From assembly GCA_020284085.1 (NCBI GenBank), contig JACEVL010000288.1, positions 62,001 to 126,000 of the forward strand: DNA of 64,000 nt. Direction: 5' to 3'. Each line of letters opens with the position of its first letter. Positions within the stretch are counted from its first letter, which is position 1. This DNA is from Aporrectodea caliginosa (Eukaryota; Annelida; Clitellata; Crassiclitellata; Lumbricidae). Below are positions 48,899 to 60,129 of this stretch, piece by piece. The notes under the pieces were generated by a model. That model did no database searches and had not been told where the DNA came from. It was given only the letters and a program-made list of their open reading frames with translations. Position numbers and translations under genes: made by a program.

Positions 48899-49235
48899 AA
48901 TCAGTTATAGAACAGAATATGTAGCAAAACGCATAAATGCAGAGGCGGACAAACCCGCCCGATAGCTTATTATTATATTAGTAGTTAGGAAAACGGTAAC
49001 ATGATTTCTGAACCATTGGCGAGTTGAATTGGTTTTTGTCCGGCATTTTACCCACCAGATCGCATTAGTCAGTCTGTGTAAAGGCGCTAAGACGCTAACC
49101 GCAGAGGTCAACCCTGATGAAAAATTACCCTTCCCAACGCTTTGGTATCATTAATACGGACTGTAAATGAATCTGTAATGGCTCTTATTCACGACTTTGT
49201 GCGTATTTGCATAACGGTTCATAGATTTTCTTATA
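48899..49235. other. Gene D intron 1 DNA
   Basis: No feature recognised. Confidence 0.4.
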
Positions 49236-49239
49236 TTAA

Positions 49240-50880
49240 CACTAGAAGTACCGAGAAATCGAACTTCCTAGAAGCACCAAGGGGGTCATTTTGAGCCCAT
49301 GTAATTTATAATTCAAAGTCAATTGCAAATTCAATGAAATTGACTATCAACTTTATTAACATAAATTACATAAGCATAAACAAGTGTAATAAGTGAGTTG
49401 GAATGGAATAATATAGGAGATCTTCTCCTCTCACCAGATCTCCTCCGCTCTCACTAAATCTACCATCCACTCATCAGATCTCCTATCCTCTCACCAGATT
49501 TCCTATCCTCTCACCAGATCTCACCCTATCTTCTCGCCAAATCTCCTATCCTTTCACCAGATTTCTTATCCTCTCACTAGACCTCACCCTATCTTCTCAC
49601 AAAATCTCCTATCCTCTCACCAGATCTCTCCTGTCACCAGATCTTCTCTCCTCTCACTAGATCTCCTCTCCTTTCACCAGTTCTCCTATCTTATCACCAG
49701 ATCTCCTATCCTCTGACCAGATCTCCTCTCTTCTGACCAGATATTCTTTCCTCTCACCAGATCTCATCTCCTCTCACCAAATGTCGTCTTCTCTCACCAG
49801 ATCTCTCTCCACTCACCAGATCTCCTCTCCTCTCACCAGATCTCCTCTGACCAAGTCATCCTTCCTCTCGCCGAGATCTCCTATCCTCTCACTTGATCTC
49901 CTCTCCTCTCACCAGATAAACTACCCTCTCACCTGATCTCCTATCCTCTCACCAGATCTCTCCTCTGACCAGATCTTCTTTCTCCCACTAGATATCCTCT
50001 CCTCTCACTAGATCTCTCTCCACTCACCCGATCTCTCCTCTCACCAAATATCGTCTTCTCTCACCAGATCTCTCTCTCACCAGATCTCTTCTCCTCTCAC
50101 CAGATCTCTCTCCACTCACCAGATCTCCTCTCATCTCACCAGATCTCCTCTGACCAATTCATCCTTCTTCTCGCCAGATCTCCTATCCTCTCACTTGATC
50201 TCCTCTCACCAGAGATCTCCCCTGACCAGATATACTTTCCTCCTCACCAGATCTCCTATCCTCTCACCAGATCTCCTCTTCTCTCCCCAGATCTTCCTTC
50301 CCATCGCCAAATGTCCTCTCCTCTCGCTAGATCTCTAATTCTCTGCCAGATCTCCTATCCTCTCACCTTATCTCCTCTCCTCTCATCAGATCTCATCTCC
50401 TCTCGCCAGATCTCCTATCCTCTGACCAGATCTCCTATCCTCTCATCTGATCTTCTCTCCTCTGACCAGATCTTCTTTCCTTTCACCAGATCGCCTCTCC
50501 TCTCAGCAGATCTCCTCTTCTCTCACCAGATCTTCTATCCTCTCACCAGATCTCCTCTCCTCTCACCAGATATCCTATCTTCTCACATTTGACTACGTAA
50601 TTGGCATTGATCTATAATATTATTGAATAGAACACAAGAAATGTGTAGCCTTACATGCAAGTACTAATACAGGGGTCAGATTGACCCCTCGGTGCTTAAA
50701 GGTAGAACAGCAAAAATCTCATAAATTGTGAAAGCCCCCGAGTTCAAATTTTGGCAGAGGGTATACCCTACGAAGATAGGAGAAGTCATGAAATTACAGG
50801 ACCACGGCTATATCTGGGGCCGAGGTGCGTTCCGCTGAAAACCAAAAGGGGTCAGATTGACCTCTTCGGTGCTTCTAGTG
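49240..50880. mobile_element. piggyBac-like non-autonomous element
   Basis: Flanked by TTAA at 49236-49239 and 50881-50884, with inverted ends CACTAGAAGTACCGAGA and (reverse) CACTAGAAGCACCGAAGA. Subterminal GGGGTCAGATTGACC motifs occur near both right-hand repeats. No transposase; the interior is a minisatellite. TTAA duplication is the hallmark of piggyBac. Confidence 0.8.
49426..50585. repeat. 20-bp minisatellite inside the piggyBac-like element
   Basis: About 55-60 imperfect copies of CTCTCACCAGATCTCCTATC with CTTTC, CTGAC and length variants. Confidence 0.95.
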
Positions 50881-50884
50881 TTAA

Positions 50885-51394
50885 CACGCTAAATTTGATT
50901 TGTCAATAATCTGCTCACATAGCCGCAGCACGAAAGGACACCATATTTGACACAGATGCATTTTCGATAGCCGGATTTATTCTTAATAAAATGAAGTATC
51001 ATTTCGTCAAGCGTAGACATCGCCTCTGATTAGCTTCACATGAAGTGGCGCTATATAAATGGGGGATTTGCCCAGGGATACCAAAGGAAAATCCAAGTTC
51101 GGTTTCCACGAAGACCAGAGATAGAGAAAGAGTCAGAGGAGCAGCTAGGACCAGTTCGGGCTCAGACGAGAAAGTTTGGAAGGCGTGGAAACGACAACAC
51201 TTCGGAGAGAGTCACATCACTAGATAGATGATATTTTTCCAGAAAACTGCTCAGTATCATACACTGTATTACACTTGCACAGTAATAATCAAATGATGTA
51301 TTGTTCAACCACGGTGCTTATGTAAACTATAACAATCTTCATTATGTGATACTTGAAAGCTTCTTAGACTGGTGGGTCTATATTCAATCAATCA
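50885..51394. other. Gene D intron 1 DNA with a LINE-like end
   Basis: GTGGCGCTATATAAAT at 51045-51060 is another copy of the LINE/SINE-type 3' end. No gene. Confidence 0.4.
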
Positions 51395-51460
51395 AAGAAA
51401 CTTGATATAGCGCCCCTTCAAGATATCTACTCAGTGGCGCTCAACAGTTGACCTTCCGCA
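51395..51460 (-). mobile_element. LINE or SINE 3' tail fragment
   Basis: The minus strand reads GAGCGCCACTGAGTAGATAT and then CTTGAAGGGGCGCTATATC, near-identical to the tail of the SINE at 29054. Confidence 0.6.
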
Positions 51461-51531
51461 AATTACCAAATTCTGATTCTTAGTCCTCTTCACTATACGA
51501 GTTATTATGCGCAGTTGTTCATTAAACTCAC

Positions 51532-51601
51532 CTATCTCTTCCAGTAGGAGAACTGTGCAGACGAGATACAAGTAGAAAGCAGCGTTTGACACTTTTGCCA
51601 T
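51532..51601 (-). CDS. Gene D exon 1: signal peptide
   Basis: The ATG at 51601 opens MAKVSNAAFYLYLVCTVLLL, a typical signal peptide. It ends in phase 1 at a GTGAGT donor after 51532. It joins in frame to exons 44001, 40496 and 39731; the four exons sum to 627 bp, a 208-residue protein. Near-identical to the gene E leader (MAKVSKAALYVYLICVTVLL at 59107). The ATG sits in a conserved AAGATGGCAAAAGTGTC context in both genes. Confidence 0.8.
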
Positions 51602-51682
51602 CTTGAAGCCAGCAGCGATATCGTCGTAGACTCTGTTGAAGATTCTTCCGCCTCACACATTCAGCCGTAGAAGACTCTCCCC

Positions 51683-51689
51683 TTTTATA
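51683..51689 (-). promoter_or_regulatory. TATA box of gene D
   Basis: TATAAAA on the minus strand, about 82 bp upstream of the ATG. The surrounding 130 bp is conserved (inverted) upstream of gene E, where TATTAAAG stands at 59030-59037. Confidence 0.6.
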
Positions 51690-52626
51690 GGAAGAGTGCC
51701 TAGTAAACAGATTCACCTTTATTGATTTTAACAGTATAAGGCGTAACAAAAATCTTCGAGGGTCTAAAATTTTATAACCGATGTGGACCATCTTTTCATC
51801 ACAGATTTATAGGCCTACTTTGCATACACGATCTCATGTGTTACTCAGACTTGTTACTGAATTACGTAAGGCCTATACTATAAGGCCTATATTTAGTCAC
51901 TGACAACAACCTAGGCCACAGTTCGTAATCTTATTCAAAGTGCACAATCTTGGAGGTACTTGACCTGAACTTTTAGGACACAAAAGTAGACTATGTTTAC
52001 TGTTGGCGAATGGTATTACGGTATACACATCTTATTTTTCCAATGTGTTACTAAAGTGCTAACACATAAATCGTTAAACATAGACCCTTATGTATGGTGA
52101 ACATGACGTGGAACTCTGAACCAGTCCAGGCCATGCACTCGTCTGAAAAAGTAGATCCAACAGAAGCGTGTTAATTGATGTCGGCCACTGCTCCAACTTG
52201 CTGACGCAGACAAATGACTGTCATCTAGGCAGCCCGTCATTAATCAGTCTGCCTATTAACGTCATACGTGAAAGGGTCGTACGTAACGGTATGCATGAAA
52301 CCTATTCAGACGCAGCTCGAGTATTCTGTATGCCCACATCTATAAAAAAAATAACTCATGTGCCACCTATAGACCAACGACCTCTTGCATATGACATGCT
52401 TAAGCTATGAACCTCGATTGTGAAACTAATGTTTCAGCGAAGCGATTCTCAACTCAACTAACCAGGCTAAATTTACCTCCGGTTCTAACGACTTTCGAGA
52501 AAGTTGCAAATCTGGGGTTCTATCGGAGAGCCGCACAACTATCACCCAAGTTCCAACTTAAGACTGGATAATAAATAGGTTCTCATACGCGAAAGCGCTG
52601 GTCAGTTGATTTGCTTTGAGCCGATT
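51690..52626. other. Intergenic DNA upstream of gene D
   Basis: 52480-52570 resembles 54935-55030, a short local duplication. No gene seen. Confidence 0.4.
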
Positions 52627-53712
52627 CAGTGGCGTAACGAGGGGGGGTCAGAGGGGGCGGCCGCCCCGGGCGCAGCACCTTGGGGGCGCAAAATTAGCTT
52701 TGAGTGTTAAGTACTATGCGACAGAAATTGTATTATTAAATTCAATAATTCAATATATTAAATTTAAAATAAGCACAACTTGGTTTTCAGTTTAAAATGT
52801 CGAAAGAATAGTCAGCGAAGTTGCAAGCTATAATTGCCACCCGTGCCAAGCCTAAATCTAGCGCCCGCGCCCCACCCTTCCCCAAAGATCAACTGAACCA
52901 ATAACGACGTAAATTATGCAAATTGTGAGAACATAGCCTAGATAAAACATATGAAAATATATAGATATAGGCCTACGATGTATTGTAAAAGTAATTAACG
53001 CAGTGTAACAGTTCTGAACGGCAATTTACTAATATTTTTAAACGTGTCAACGACAATTTAAAATAGGCCTGCACAGGTATCTGTCTATTCACACGCCATA
53101 ATTTTTTTAATTTAATTTTATAACATTTTCATTTATGATTGCTATTTCAATTAATCTTATCTGACGATAAAGTAACTAGTCTCAAATTTGCGCCCCTCTT
53201 GAATTGCGCCCTGTTCCATGGCACCTCTGGAACACCCTTGCTACGGTAGCGTACTGAGAATAGTGAATACCAAGAATCCGCTCTATTTGGTCGGTTCATA
53301 AGAAGAAAGAAAATGTTTCGTCAATAAATTGTCTTATAAGCATCGGGTAGCCTATACTTGGCGTATTGTCTCAAAAGACAATTATGACAATATGCAACTA
53401 GTCGTGTTACAATAGCGTATCTTTTAAACAAGTCAAAGCTACTGCACTTGCTAAGTGCTGACCTCTCTGTTCTTTAAATTTGTCTTTTCATATAAAAAAT
53501 CTTTTACCAAGTTATGTTGCAGTACTTATTACAGAGAAAAACCATTGAATAAAATCTGGAAAATATATAATATATGTAATTATATTAAATTAGCAAACAC
53601 TGTTACCCAGTATTATACTAGACCTACGATACGAACAGTCAACTAGAAAATATCAAGGGGCGCACTTTTTACACTTTGCCCCCGGGCGCAGAAACCCCTC
53701 GTTACGCCACTG
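52627..53712. mobile_element. hAT-like non-autonomous element
   Basis: Inverted ends CAGTGGCGTAACGAGG and CCTCGTTACGCCACTG, with a subterminal GGGCGCA motif at both sides. A clean 8-bp duplication was not found. No coding capacity. Confidence 0.75.
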
Positions 53713-55286
53713 ATTCGATCTGATAGCACCACAGCTGCTATCATCCAATTCCTAACGAAACATTGGATAATAACCGCAAGCCTCTCATAGCAGGAACGCT
53801 GCTGCTCAGTAGATTATTTCTTACGAGGAACTACATGACACTAAGAGTATAGTGCAATATGTAGGCTACGTAAATTGCACAAACATTAATCGAGTCCTTT
53901 CTATGTGCACATCCATGAAAACGATCTTTTATGCCACATAGAAGATAATGGGACGATTTCTTAAAATTTTCGGAGGTTTAAATCTAGGGCTACCAGTGGT
54001 GTTTACCACCCCCTGGAGATCGTGTTTGGGTTTCACATATCATAACTTGTAATATAGCAATGGATTCAGCATTCATTTCTGAAAGAACTGTATATTTAGT
54101 TGTACATTATGTGAATGCACCTCGAAATTACATCACTTTTTTAACAACGGGACCCATTAATTAGCAATATTGTATATTATTGCGTACATTTTGTACTTTT
54201 TGGATAAACAAATATAAGATTATGTGTTTTGAAACTAATCTATGTATAAAAGATACACAAAATCATCCCTACACATGTTTATATAGTATAAATGTACATC
54301 CATACATATATATCCATACATATATATCGGTTTACGTTGTAATGCTGTATTCAGCCATTTTCACAGATTACGCGTATTATTATTTATTTTGATCACTTCC
54401 GGTATTCAAAAGACAAAGATGGTATGTATGCAAAGCCCTTCATTCCTCTAAAGAATGGTATCTTTTGTTCTCTCCAGGAAGACAAATGAATACGCTACAG
54501 ACAAAACTAATGGGGAGTCCTTCCATTCAGCCACTTTTTCACGCATATTACACGCGTATTATTACCTATTTATTTTGAGCACTTCCTGGTTGTCTCAGGT
54601 CAACTCAGTGACCATAGAAATGTAGCCCCACATTCCTCTATAGAATGGTATAATTTGTGTCTCTTAATATTAAATGACAGATAAGATATAGTCGAAATCT
54701 AGGGGGGGGTATCCACCCCCCTGGTACCTCGGGTATATTGGGTATAACTTTTGAACGGTGTGAGATATCATCTCACATTTTACCTCAAAACGTGTAAATG
54801 AACCCCCACAGCTACCTAAAAGGTCAAATTTTTATTCCATACGGAAAAATTTTGAAATGAAAACCTAGGGGTGGCAACCACCCCCCCCTTGGTAGCCCGA
54901 GGGTTAAGTTAAACTAACGTTCCAATGAATCGTCTGAGGGCAGAATTACCTCCGTCTGTCGACCTTCGAGAACATTCAAAACTCTTGTTACAACACAACT
55001 ATCATTTATGTGCTTCCGGGATACTGGATGATAACCGCAGTGCTTTCATGCAAGAAATACTGCTGAGTAGATAGTTTCTTATAGGATCTACATAAATGTA
55101 ACACTACCTGGTAACAGTATTATATAAAGGCAATGCGATACAAATCATTACATGGCTAAGTAGCACAATACCGATCCGCAGGCTGAGCGAACTCAACGAG
55201 AGAGGTCAAGAAGCAGAAGAGTAATCCATCATCCAACAAACTCAACTCAGAAACCTACTCTGCAGATATTTAAGGTTAAAGTAAAC
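53713..55286. repeat. Degenerate tandem and duplicated DNA
   Basis: A unit with TTACGCGTATTATTATTTAT and CACTTCCGG occurs at about 54345-54480 and 54520-54660. G-run/C-run pairs of GGGGGTATCCACCCCCC type occur at about 54000, 54705 and 54875. 53750-53870 repeats at 55005-55130. No gene seen. Confidence 0.5.
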
Positions 55287-55520
55287 TAAAAAGGTGCTAG
55301 AAAGCGTAGTGGTCGGCGTTCTGGATTGTCATCAGATATATCAGGAGTTCCGATCCCAGCCACCTTTGCTCCTGGCCAACTCAGCTGCAACGAGTACACT
55401 GACCGTACACTGTAGGTGTGAAGATGAGACGGCGAGGGAGATGACTTGCCATCAGTTCTCATAAATTGAGGCTGAGGAAAATAAAGTCGCTTACACTTCA
55501 AACCTATAGCTGCCTCAGGG
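55287..55520 (+). mobile_element. tRNA-derived SINE
   Basis: A tRNA-like head AAGGTGCTAGAAAGCGTAGT with box A (GTAGTGGTCGG) and a box-B-like GAGTTCCGATCCC (about 55345) ends in a CCACCTTT acceptor-stem partner. Body to about 55500. Confidence 0.65.
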
Positions 55521-55706
55521 CAAGCTTAAGGGACTGACCTACTAAGTAAAATAAAGCTACCATATCCTAAGAAGAACGTAGGTGAGGCGCTCACGCTGTT
55601 CGTTAAGTCCCTGAACCGACAATGGACAACTATAATAGGTCTTGGGCACAATGGGCCAGTGAATTGTAGAAATTCCCGTTTGCTTCTCAGCTTACATCTG
55701 TACCAA

Positions 55707-56407
55707 TTACCACCACCACCACCACCACCACCACCACCACCACCACCACCACCACCACCACCACCACCACCACCACCACCACCACCACCACTGCCACCAC
55801 ACCACCACCACCACCACCACCACACCACCACCACCACCACCACCACCAGCACCACCACCACCAACCACCAAACCACCACCACCACCATACACCTACCACC
55901 ACCACCACCACCACCACCATACCACCACCACCACCACCATCATACACCACCACCACCTCCACAACCACCACCACCATCACCACTACCATCACCACCGCCA
56001 CCACCACCACCTTACACCACCACCATACACCACACCACCACCACCATACACCACTACACCACCACCACAGCCACCCCACCATCACCCCACAACCACCACC
56101 ACTACCACCACAACTACCACCACCACAACCACCACCACCAACCAAAAACCACCACCACCACCACCACCACCACCATACACCACCACCACCATACACCACC
56201 ACCACCATACACCACCACCACCATACACCATCACCACCACCATCACCACCCACCACCTCCACAACCACCACCACCATCACCACCACCACCATCACCACCA
56301 CCACCACACTTGCACCACCACCACCATACACCACCACCACAACCATACACCACCAACACCACCACCACAGCCACCACCACTACCACCACAACTACCACCA
56401 CCACCAC
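55707..56407. repeat. (ACC)n microsatellite, left part
   Basis: About 700 bp of CCA/CAC repeats with ATACACC interruptions. Gly-, Val-, Trp-, Pro- or His-rich frames here are not genes. Confidence 0.98.
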
Positions 56408-57278
56408 TAGAGTGGCCCAAAATAACAAAAGTTGGAAATGTTTAGCTCCACAAGGCTGCCCTTGTTACACATGAAAATATAACCCTGTATGCAAAAATTT
56501 GGACAGATTGAACTATATTTAGAGGTCGCGCCTTTTGCACACTTTTACATTATATAGTATGAAACGTAAAAAGACATGTATCAGTTTGAAAAATGACCAG
56601 ATCTCAGCCATTAATTGTTAAAATTGGTTAATTCTTTCTTGCATTCTTCGTCTTGAAGAGGGCTACCTGTGATATGAAACAAGGATACCAAATGTAAGAC
56701 GATCAAAAGTTATTTTAAGGACAAAAAGGTCAACTTCAAACCACGATTTTTCTATAAAATTGACCTTTTGTAATTAAAATAACTTTGGATCGTCTTGCAG
56801 TTGGTATCCTTGTTTCTTATCACAGGTAGCCCTTATCATGACGAGAAATACGTGACAGAATTAACCAATTTCAACAATTATTGGCTGAGATCTGATCATT
56901 TTTCTTCGATTTTTGTTAGATTTGGTTTCTTATGACCTTGAAATGACCTTGAATGACCCTGAATTTCGTATTTATATTTTAATTAAGATATAGCTCTCAT
57001 CTAGATAAATAAACAGTCAAAAGTTCATCTAAATTGGACTCCTCGTTAATTTGTTGTGATAAAAAGAGTAAATCGACAATGGACCCAAGTTCCAAAACCC
57101 AAGCATGCGGTTTTTGCGATTTCTACAAAAAGTGTCAAAGTGGCGCGACCTCTAAACATGCTCAGATCTCTTCAATTTTTTCACCACATAGTCTTCTTGT
57201 CAAGTGGCAAAAGGGCAGCCTTGTGGAGCAGCATGTTTCAACAACATAATTTTCCCCGTGTAAGTTTGGGCCACACTA
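56408..57278. mobile_element. Foldback MITE inserted in the (ACC)n tract
   Basis: Ends TAGAGTGGCCCAAA and TTTGGGCCACACTA. The body is an imperfect palindrome (about 56590-56735 against 56755-56905). The outer parts share CCACAAGGCT and TTTAGAGGTC with the transposon at 18855-20606, so it is probably a non-autonomous relative. The flanking ACCACCAC on both sides fits an 8-bp duplication but is uninformative in a microsatellite. Confidence 0.8.
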
Positions 57279-57580
57279 ACCACCACCTTACACCACCACC
57301 ACCATACACCACCACCACCACCACCACCATGCACCACCACCACCACCATACACCACCACCACACCACCACCACAGCCACCACCATCACCACAACCACCAC
57401 CACTGCCACCACCACAACTACCACCGCCACCACCACCACCACCACCAACAAGCAAAAAAACCACCACCACCATACACCACCACCACCACCACCACCACCA
57501 CCATACACCACCACCATACACCACCACCATACACCACCACCACCACTACCACAACCACCACCACCACCACCACTATCATA
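57279..57580. repeat. (ACC)n microsatellite, right part
   Basis: Continuation of 55707-56407 after the MITE. Confidence 0.97.
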
Positions 57581-57903
57581 TTCGTTTATTATACAAACTT
57601 GTTTATACAAACGCAACAATGTACCTAAGCTGCAGTAAATCATAATGAGTTGTGGCATATAATAGGCACGTGTGCGCAAACAACTTGCGCCGGTCATTGC
57701 ACTAAGTCGATCCCGCACGCGCGCCAGAACTGCCTAAAATTATTAAGGGTGAGTCAGCACGCCAACCACTAGGGTATCCCGCACCCTTTTATCTGCACAA
57801 CAGCATTAAATATCTGCAAAGAGTAAGCTTAAGTTACTATTTCAGTCTGCTATATGGTGCTTTGTAGTGTACTGTAATGTAGTGCTGCATTTATGCAAAT
57901 TCT

Positions 57904-58351
57904 TTGAGAATCGTCCAACAATTCTCCCACATCTCCACATTCATGTTTGAACACCTACATTGGCTCTCTGTTACTGCCCACGTCGAGCTAAAGGTATTAT
58001 CCTCGTCTACCAATCTCACCTGGGTTTTGCCCCTAAATACCTGGGCCATTCCATACGTCGGTCACCTCGGCCGCCTCCCTTCATCCGCTCCGCTCCTCTG
58101 ACCGTCTTGATCGTTTTGTTCCTTGTGTGAGAACGACCATGGATCAGTCCCGTACCTTTGTCTGCATTGTCCCTTCACCATGGAATCATCTTCCTCGCTT
58201 GCCTGGTTCGCTCCACTATCAGGTGGTCCTGCTACATCTTTTCGCTGTCTCAGACTTGCTTTATTCTCGGGGACTTTCGCAGTGCATGGTTGCACCTCTG
58301 ATTCGTGTACCCTGTGATGACATAGTCACTAAGATTTCTGAATCTGATTGA
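57904..58351 (+). mobile_element. LINE C-terminal fragment
   Basis: Pieces in two or three frames read FMFEHLHWLSVTAHVELKVL, PLNTWAIPY, then RTTMDQSRTFVCIVPSPWNH. These are the LHWLPV and SLWN blocks of CR1-like LINE C-termini. Broken by frameshifts. Confidence 0.65.
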
Positions 58352-59029
58352 CTTAAATTCACACAGAGCACAACGTAAACGTGCATGCTCTTGCATCATT
58401 AGATTGTTCTTAGTACTGTTTGTGGAATTGACCCCGCATCATTCACCGGCCATAGTGTCCACTTCCTACAGAGATATTATCAAATTTCAGTTGTATTGTA
58501 TTGTAAATCAGTTTTGTCACATGTCCTCAGTAACAGAGCCAGAGGAAAGTCCACCAGAAAGCAGAGGGAACTTCACCAGAAGGCATAGTTCAACGTCCAG
58601 TTTACCATCTATTATAACGGTTTATTTATAACGCTGTATTTCTTAGTACTTTAGTAATAACCTACATTACAATATATTGTGTCACCTCAAAAACAGTTCG
58701 CCGACCGTAAAGATTGTTCACTTTTGTGCCCTAAAAGTCCAGGCCATGCCAGGACATTTTTATTAATGGATTGTCAACGCTGATTCAAATTGTGAACTGT
58801 GGCCTGAGTTGCTGTCAGTGACTGAAAACAGTCCCTCTATAATGTAAATAAACAAACAAGTCTGCATAAAAATTAGACCGCAGATGCATTGTAGGCCTAT
58901 ACATATACCTGTTCTGAATAGATGGTCCAAATAATAAAATAACACATTGCTAACAAAATCTTAAACGTGGCAGATTTTTGTTACGCCTTAACTCTTATAG
59001 TGTAAAAGGTGTTTACTAATTCCTCTTTC
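58352..59029. other. Intergenic DNA upstream of gene E
   Basis: 58900-59040 is conserved (inverted) with 51660-51760 upstream of gene D and is the probable promoter region. Otherwise nothing recognised. Confidence 0.5.
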
Positions 59030-59037
59030 TATTAAAG
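59030..59037 (+). promoter_or_regulatory. Possible TATA-like element of gene E
   Basis: TATTAAAG, 70 bp upstream of the ATG, aligned with TATAAAAG of gene D. Confidence 0.4.
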
Positions 59038-59106
59038 GATAGAACGTTCGACAGAAGACTTGTTGACTTTGACAGAAGCTACAACGATTTCGCTTCTGAC
59101 TCTAAG

Positions 59107-59179
59107 ATGGCAAAAGTGTCAAAAGCTGCTCTATACGTGTACCTCATCTGTGTAACAGTTCTCCTATTGGAAGAGATTG
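59107..59179 (+). CDS. Gene E exon 1: signal peptide
   Basis: The ATG at 59107 opens MAKVSKAALYVYLICVTVLL, ending EEI plus one base at a GTGAGT donor (phase 1). One codon longer than gene D exon 1 and otherwise closely matched. Gene E lies head-to-head with gene D, 7.5 kb away. Confidence 0.78.
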
Positions 59180-59651
59180 GTGAGTTTAAACGAGTGTGTC
59201 TGCCTGATAACTTGTGTGCAGTGTAATAAGAAAGCAAATTTGGTCATTTACGGAAGGTCAGTACAAACGAGATATAGACAGAACAGAAAATGCTATGAAG
59301 AGCTCTACTATACATGTAATAGGCAGAAGATTTTTTCATTGTATGCAAACGAGGAATGATTGAACCATATATCATTTGATTAATTATTACTCTGCAAGTG
59401 TGCGATACTAAGTTATGTTCTGGTAGGAATTTATTTCTATATTGAGACTCTCAACAGTGACACGACCCTAATTCAGGGCTTCGCTGTTTCCACGATTCTT
59501 TATGGGATATGCAGCAAGAGTCAGGGTATTAGCACTTGTGGTGATAAATAAATTCTTAGTTTACGTTTACTTATACAGTTTACACGTTTTTACTTCTCCG
59601 CAAAGAAGCAATGTTGCTATATAATGCAAATATAATTTGTTCATTTTATAG

Positions 59652-59897
59652 ATGCCATAAGTTTAAAATGCTACTCGTCTACGCCTCCAGTTGCAACAGA
59701 AGAGTCGACTGGCGCTGAAAATCAATTTTCACCGGTTTTCACAACACGTATGAAACTCATCATAACAGAGGCACCTCCTGAAACTACATCGACTCTTCCT
59801 GTACCTACGACGACACCTTCTGTTACTACGACGACACCTCCTGTAGCTACAGCTACACCTCTTGCAACTACAATGACACCTTCCGTAACTGGCCAAG
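59652..59897 (+). CDS. Gene E exon 2: Thr/Pro-rich stalk
   Basis: 246 bp (82 codons), phase 1-1, TTTATAG acceptor and GTACGT donor. Starts AISLKCYSSTPPVATEES and continues with TSTLPVPTTTPSVTTTTPPV. Homologous to gene D exon 2, with more TTTP repeats. The next exons are not seen before the LINE at 60.1 kb and may lie right of the window. Confidence 0.75.
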
Positions 59898-59980
59898 GTA
59901 CGTCGGAAGTTGAGCTATGTGTTGCTTTAGTTTAAATTTGCTGGTCCAGTTCTTATTAAACATGTTTTTAAACAGAAATA

Positions 59981-60129
<149 letters not shown>

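Noticed and set aside
52619..53720. 8-bp target duplication for the element at 52627-53712
   Set aside because: Left flank AGCCGATT and right flank ATTCGATC do not match, so only the inverted ends are claimed.
55659..57718. His/Pro-, Gly/Val- or Trp-rich frames
   Set aside because: Translations of (ACC)n; no splice or domain evidence.
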